Of a stretch of 64,000 bases of DNA, positions 58,793 through 64,000 are shown in pieces. Made by a program: the position numbers and the translations under genes. Below the pieces are notes generated by a model. That model saw only the letters and a list, made by a program, of their open reading frames with translations, was not told the origin of the DNA and ran no database searches. Each line of letters opens with the position of its first letter. Position 1 is the first letter of the stretch. This DNA comes from Portulaca oleracea (Eukaryota > Streptophyta > Magnoliopsida > Caryophyllales > Portulacaceae), in assembly GCA_029582165.1 (NCBI GenBank), contig CM055877.1, positions 4,694,023-4,758,022 of the forward strand, given 5' to 3'.

Positions 58793-59533
58793 CCTGCAAA
58801 TATAATACTCCTGCATGTTAACCAATCGCCAATTTAGTAATGAAAGTTCATTTATTAAATAGAAAACAGAAAAAAAATGACAAAAAGAAGGTTAAGAGTT
58901 AAGACAAGAAAAACAAACAAAAAAAAAAAAATCTTTTCTAAAAATACAATTCCCCAAGAAAACATCATAACTTATCCAATCCAATCCAATTTAATTCATC
59001 CAAATCTTATTTTATCCAATCTAAAGAACATGGTCAACAAATAAACTAGGAAGATAGATCCTAGTACTTGACCACTGTGCTTTGTGGCAATAATCATATG
59101 GTACTATAGTACACCGAAACGTTATTTCTTTGAAAATATTAATATTTATTATAAAATTCATCTTAAATTGATCAAATATTACTATGAAATTCATCAATAT
59201 ATACAAATTTAATTTGTTAATTTTTTTTAAATCCATCAAATAATGATTAATTAATCTTATTCAAATTGCATGTGAAAAATCTAAATAAGCCCACCATAAT
59301 GTGGGATATAATTTTCCGGTTTATGAATGTTAACTTAGAACATCCTCAACAAATCTACATTGACAATTGTGAATGCATCATTTGAATGTTAACTTAGAAC
59401 ACCTTCAACAAATCAACGTACATTGACCACTGTGAATGCATAATTTGAACATTTTCACGTTGAGAGACAGCATGCAAACGTACTCACTCACATATATAAA
59501 TTAAGGTGTTTATCGTTAAATATATATGATGAG
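57382..59533. other. long AT-rich intergenic region
   Basis: No supported gene. A pure (ATT)n tract lies at about 58756-58790 and a short tandem duplication at 59320-59450 (GAATGTTAACTTAGAACA, twice). Apparent minus-strand frames near 58224-58508 are low-complexity. Confidence 0.55.
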
Positions 59534-60022
59534 TAGACCTGTCAATTTCAGACCCGATCACATAATCCAACACGAATTCGCTCGAAAATTTTGGGTTTTG
59601 AAACCCAAAAATCCTGCAAATTAGCAGGCCAAACCCAACCCGCCCATTTGACTTGAAAAAAGTTATACTCTATTAGAATTTTTGACTTTTTGTTTGAATT
59701 CAGGACTTTTAAATTATAAACACAACTCATTCATTTGTTATTTCTCTAGTTTAAGTTGAAGCATTTACAACAATCTATCGTTACTAGAAGCTAGTTGTAG
59801 TTTATTATGTGTATTGCACAAAAAATAGTATTTAGAGACAATTTTGTAAAAAGACAAAAATGAAAAAAGGTCGCGGTCATAACCTGTTGGGTTGACCCAA
59901 AACCAAAATACACCGTGACCTATACTTACCGGACTCGAGAACACCAACCCATACTTATCCGAACCTTGATATGCATCTGACCTTTAACTCAGCTCGCTCG
60001 CCTGTCCAAATTGACAGGTCTA
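59534..60022. mobile_element. hAT-type non-autonomous element
   Basis: Exact 15-bp ends TAGACCTGTCAATTT / AAATTGACAGGTCTA with a 7/8 target duplication (ATGATGAG at 59526-59533, ATGATGAA at 60023-60030). Subterminal words CCCGA/ACCCAA are repeated. No transposase. Confidence 0.88.
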
Positions 60023-60030
60023 ATGATGAA

Positions 60031-60774
60031 GTTGTGACTACTACTTGTTTCATGAGATTCACTTACGGTTGTGGAATTGTGGGTATAAGAGTCGGCTAAA
60101 CAAGGAAGTCTTGTACTTTTTGAATCAGCGGAGATTTATCTATATATGGTTAGTATGTAGTCCACCATGTTGAACCGAACTTAGTTGGTCTAAATGGTTT
60201 GTTAATCCTTTTGTAAATTGTAACGATAATAACATAAAAAAGGCCTCAAGTAAGCCTATGTTGAGAAAAAGGAATACTTCAATCAAACAAACCCGATTTA
60301 GGTTGAATTTGCTCATAAACTTTACACTCAACTTTACGTTACATCTTACAACAATAGGATTCCCGCCAAATACTTGCAATACAATGTGTGGCAATTAATT
60401 AATCTACAACTATTCCAATGCAAGATGAGCAACCCTAAATGAATCAATCTAACACCCTTCTCTAGTCTTTACCTTGTTTTCAAACAAGACATAAGAATAA
60501 TCACATTCAAGAAAAAAAGGGGTTAAATTAATTCAGAGCAAGATCGATCTACCCCTGAATAATTGAGGAACAAATGTTGTTCATTCAGGTGAGATTTTTG
60601 AGGTATCGAATTGACCCAAGTTTGTAAGTTTTGGCCAAGTTCGGGTTAATTCCCCCTTGTTTACCTATCCTTCCAATATTTCTCACCTTGATCCTTCCAA
60701 CGATTAATTGAACTTTCTGACCCTTACCTTTATCATCCAACCTTTCCATACCCCTGAAAAGAACACATTCAATC
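60031..60774. other. 3' flank of permease gene
   Basis: AT-rich. Only short chance frames on minus (60140-60394, 60585-60785). Confidence 0.45.
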
Positions 60775-62579
60775 TCATACCACAACGTTGTCGCTAAAGA
60801 TCTTGAATTGCTTAGCGTCGAGCACCAACTTCCTAAATGAAGAGAAAGCCCCTAGAAGCCCGGCCCCGGTGAAGATGACAATGATGGAGATGTTAATCCA
60901 ATAGGTAAATGATGTTTTGGGGGGTTTGTGTGTCATGTTGTAGAGAAGCATTGGGAGAATGAAGTCCAAAGGGATGAATCCAATGGCTCCTACAACCCCA
61001 TTGATGTCTCCAAAGAAGGGGAGCATTGCCGCGAAGAGACCACTAAGAACCATGTACGTTGTCCGAAGAAGTATCCTAGGTACAAGGTTTCTCTTGGAAA
61101 ACATCCCTTGGGTTGTATCCGCGGATTTCTTCTCCATGATCTCGAATGCTACTTGAGAGTATACCTATATGAAATTATAGTAAGACTTTATCCTCAAGTA
61201 TAAAGTTATCAATCTTATTTGGAAGTTAATTTTCATATCGATCTTTTCACACTTGCTGCTAAATAAAATCATATTAATTTTCTACCAAAATTATGTTGTT
61301 ACAACATGAATAAACTGATGTTAGAAGTAGATTTGTTACCAACTTACCAAGCCAATGGCGAAAAGTTGGAGGAGGATGAAACCAAGCGCGAGGGCTATAA
61401 CCCATGTAGGAGCCAAAGCAGGGCCGGTTTCAGTCAAGAAGTTCTGAAGTATGTTAGACGTAGATTTGTTTCCAAATGTATAGTAACCAGACACCGCAAT
61501 TGAGTAGCAAGTGACAAAGATGACCGTGTAACATAAGATAAGACCTTTCAGCATCTTCCCTGTTGCTGGCGGAGCTAGAGTTGCCTGCAAACAATTTTGC
61601 CAACATTTTCAGTAAAAAAAAGGAATTAAGAAAAGAATTGAAAATTGAACAAATGTAAGCCTTAAGGCAGTGAGAAAGAGTGGAGAATTGAAGGAATTAC
61701 TTGTATTTCGGGGAGTATACCATTCCCAAAAATTGAGGCTATGACTGAGATGGAACTGAATGCATTGAAAAGCCTAACAGCATCTTTACGATCCAATGAG
61801 TAGTCCTTAGGAGGTGCATTTTTTGAGGTACCTGTATAACTCAACACAACAGGAACAATATTGGTTAGTGTTATATGTTAAGGACTACATTTCTTTGACT
61901 TGTTTTTAGAAGAATAAATTGAATTTGTAATGATTTCATAAAGAAATTTTGGACTCTAATATACTGTCCTTCGGATTATTTGGAGTATCAGACTTTAATA
62001 CTGGACTCTAATTTCATAAAGGAATTTAAAAACAATTTCAGAAAAGAATACTGGACTCTAATATACTTACATTTGGAGTGTTAGACTATAGTATATATCA
62101 ACCTTCAATATTAGATTACCGACCTTTCGAATCTATTTATTGTTGATGTACTTACTTTTGATGACGATGAATAAAAGTGGACGTAAATATATTAGTGTTC
62201 AATTTTACCCATCATCAGCAAAGATTACTATATATATTAACGATAAACAGGTTCATAAGGTCGGTATATTAGTGTCTTATATAAATATTGATCCATAACA
62301 ACACTCTAATACACTAATGATTTGAAAAAATAAGTGGAGGAGGAGTAAGAGTAAAAATTGGGAAATGATGTTTGAACCTGCATGGATGCATGCACCGACG
62401 ACGATGAAACAGTAGCCCAAACAGAGAATGAGAGAAGCCAAGTTGATGTGTCTGAGTGAGTGAAAGGTTGGGATCTGAGAAAGGATTATCATCACTGCTG
62501 TTGCGATTGCTATGAATTCGTATAGGTGCATCGTACCTTGTGGTGTTATTGTCAAATACATTATCTTCCAACATCCACC
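60775..62579 (-). CDS. GABA/amino-acid permease (AAAP family), 3' part only
   Basis: Exons (minus order): 62579-62378, 61831-61701, 61584-61348 and 61164-60775, about 319 codons. Internal junctions are GT-AG and in phase. It matches plant GABA transporter 1-like proteins from the GGQCLKAMY region onward: [102 protein letters not shown] and the NVVV C-terminus. At least seven membrane segments are visible. This family imports GABA or amino acids with protons at the plasma membrane. The N-terminal part and its exons are not found in the 1.4 kb upstream. The first exon here starts after T17GGG with no AG acceptor, so the gene is either split by upstream insertions or a pseudogene. Confidence 0.8.
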
Positions 62580-62639
62580 CAAAAAAAAAAAAAAAAACTT
62601 GTTAGCATCTCCAAATACTGTACATTTTAAGATAATTTA

Positions 62640-63377
62640 GGGTATGTTGAGATTCATCTATGAGTAAAAATGTCTCACGTACATCGGAAATGTAAAGAGA
62701 AAGGACATGGTATATAAGTCAAATGAGCTACTCATCTTAACATCAATTGGTTTTTAAAACGGAACCTCACTTAATTTGTGTATCATGGGCCTTAGCTAAA
62801 GTGGGTTCCCCTCTTGGATCAATCCAACAAGGTATATTCTAGGGGTATTACATTATTACTCAACCGTAATTTACCCATTTTCTCCGTGTTCATAACATTC
62901 TTTTAGTTGGGTTAAACTTAACTAACCTAATCTAACTTAAATGAAATGAATTTATCCTTATCTAATATAACTTAACCCAATTCCCTAAAAAACAACAAAA
63001 TCAAAAATAACTTTTTAAATAAAAAAGAAATTCAAATAGTATTATTTTAATATCAAATCAATCCACTTGTTCCAACATCTATAACTTTTTCATTTATTTT
63101 CCCCAAAATATTCCAATTTTATTAATAAAATATTTCCACCCAATAACTAACTAACTTAACTATCTTAACATGAATCTAACATAACAAAAGAAGAGAGAAT
63201 GTGTCAACTTTTGTTTGAATTTATCAATTTTACTTCAGCGACCTTCCCCCGCCACCTTGAAAAGAACACACACTTGAATTATCATGAATTATTATGTTCC
63301 ATCAAACGATTTTGATAATTAACCATGTCTGAGACCAATAACAACATTGAAATATTAACGTGTTCTTGGTTCCTCAC
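62640..63377. other. AT-rich region upstream of the permease fragment
   Basis: No exon of the permease N-terminus was recognised on the minus strand. Repeated TAACCTAA/AACTTAA words are present. Confidence 0.45.
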
Positions 63378-63709
63378 TGTTACAGATCAAACAAGAGAGC
63401 TCATCCCAAAAGACAAGTCTGATAGGAGAGAGAGCCCATTTGATTTATAAACTCCACACCGATATCCCATTCTACCGATGTGGGACAAGTCTCATACCTT
63501 ACAATGACATAAGACCCGTAACAATCGACCCACCTTAAGGGCCAATGTCCTCGTTGGTCACGGCCACGTTGGGTCACGGCTGGGCTCTTCCCAGGCCACC
63601 CACTCCGTGGGCCACCACTCCGAGTTGGCTCTGATACCACTGTTACAGATCAAACAGGAGAGGCCTTATCCCAAAAGACTAGTCTGATAGGAGAGAGAGC
63701 CCATTTGAT
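63378..63709 (-). mobile_element. TRIM (terminal-repeat retrotransposon in miniature), interrupted
   Basis: A full LTR at 63378-63523 (TGTTACAGATC...CCCGTAACA) contains, on the minus strand, TGTCCCACATCGG-like and TTTATAAATC words typical of plant TRIMs. A second LTR start at 63641 (TGTTACAGATC) matches to about 63708 and then breaks. Between them CTCTGATACCAC (63630-63640) is the inverted tRNA-Met primer site. The 3' LTR is the left one. No protein. The second LTR is cut at CATTTGAT. Confidence 0.8.
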
Positions 63710-63981
63710 GTAGGAAATCAGGAGAGTTTTGATAGAAATGGAGAATACCTCTCGAGAAATCTACACAGAGAATTAGATATAGACTAGGAATTGAAGGAGA
63801 ATGAGTTTAGGAGGGAGAAGAGAGAATTTAGAGAGATAAATTAAGATATATTTCATTCATTGATTGCCTCTACATGTAACTCATAAGATACTTATATAGA
63901 AAAGATAACCTCTTCCCTCAGACACTAATATACTAAAATAAAGATAAAACAAACTCTAATTTATTAATTAATTTCCTGTAT
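63709..63981 (-). mobile_element. copia-like LTR inserted in the TRIM
   Basis: On minus it starts TGATACAGGAAATTAATT and ends GATTTCCTACA. It has TATA-like TCTATATAAGTATC at about 63891-63904 and a CT-rich leader. TG...CA boundaries fit an LTR of about 273 bp. It is probably the 3' LTR of an element extending beyond 64000, because the flanks show no 5-bp duplication. Confidence 0.55.
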
Positions 63982-64000
63982 CACTCACTGCATGATGTAA

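Noticed and set aside
63625..63645. tRNA-Met-like sequence
   Set aside because: It is the inverted retrotransposon primer-binding site next to a TRIM LTR.

Overview
This is a plant nuclear window, most likely from a eudicot. The reasons are short-exon genes with GT-AG introns, AT-rich spacers, TATA and telo boxes, a group III WRKY gene, and a dense mix of plant-type transposable elements. I could not fix the genus from sequence alone. No rRNA gene, true tRNA gene, CRISPR array or organellar block is visible.

Host genes that can be read through their splice sites are: RPS27/eS27 (+, 5659-7668, 4 exons); a His/Gly/Tyr-rich small protein of unknown function (-, 14030-15573, 2 exons, the last only two codons plus stop); a group III WRKY factor (+, 23880-25636, 3 exons); a two-EF-hand protein (-, 33916-34185); an organic cation/carnitine transporter-like MFS protein (+, 37357-38904, intronless); the nucleoporin SEH1 (-, 39586-44412, 8 exons); a conserved-looking small protein of unknown function (-, 50664-51131); and the 3' half of a GABA/amino-acid permease (-, 60775-62579), whose 5' exons are not in the window.

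Most of the rest is nested mobile DNA. 1-9.2 kb: LTR-like fragment, a foldback element built from TTGTTCACT units, a tRNA-derived SINE, a small MULE, a chimeric Pack-MULE with pieces of an RsmH/MraW methyltransferase gene and probably a photolyase/cryptochrome-type gene, and a Harbinger-like element. 9.2-12.9 kb: RRM-LINE ORF1 copies, one split by a MULE with an exact 10-bp target duplication, then a solo copia LTR. 16.6-23.0 kb: a decayed 6.4-kb MuDR-type element with a transposase on + and a GRF-zinc-finger/coiled-coil gene on -, itself hit by a hAT element. 26.0-32.4 kb: a full-length but frameshifted copia inserted in the terminal repeat of a small MULE. 45-60 kb: Stowaway, Harbinger-like and hAT-like miniature elements and a 2.7-kb gag-only copia. 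63.4-64 kb: a TRIM cut by another LTR.

The strongest leads are the Pack-MULE, the MuDR element with an antisense GRF gene, two LINE-like copies that go straight from ORF1 to the 3' tail without ORF2, and the gag-only copia. Most boundaries were set by matching target-site duplications and terminal repeats by eye. Family names come from motif recognition, not database searches.
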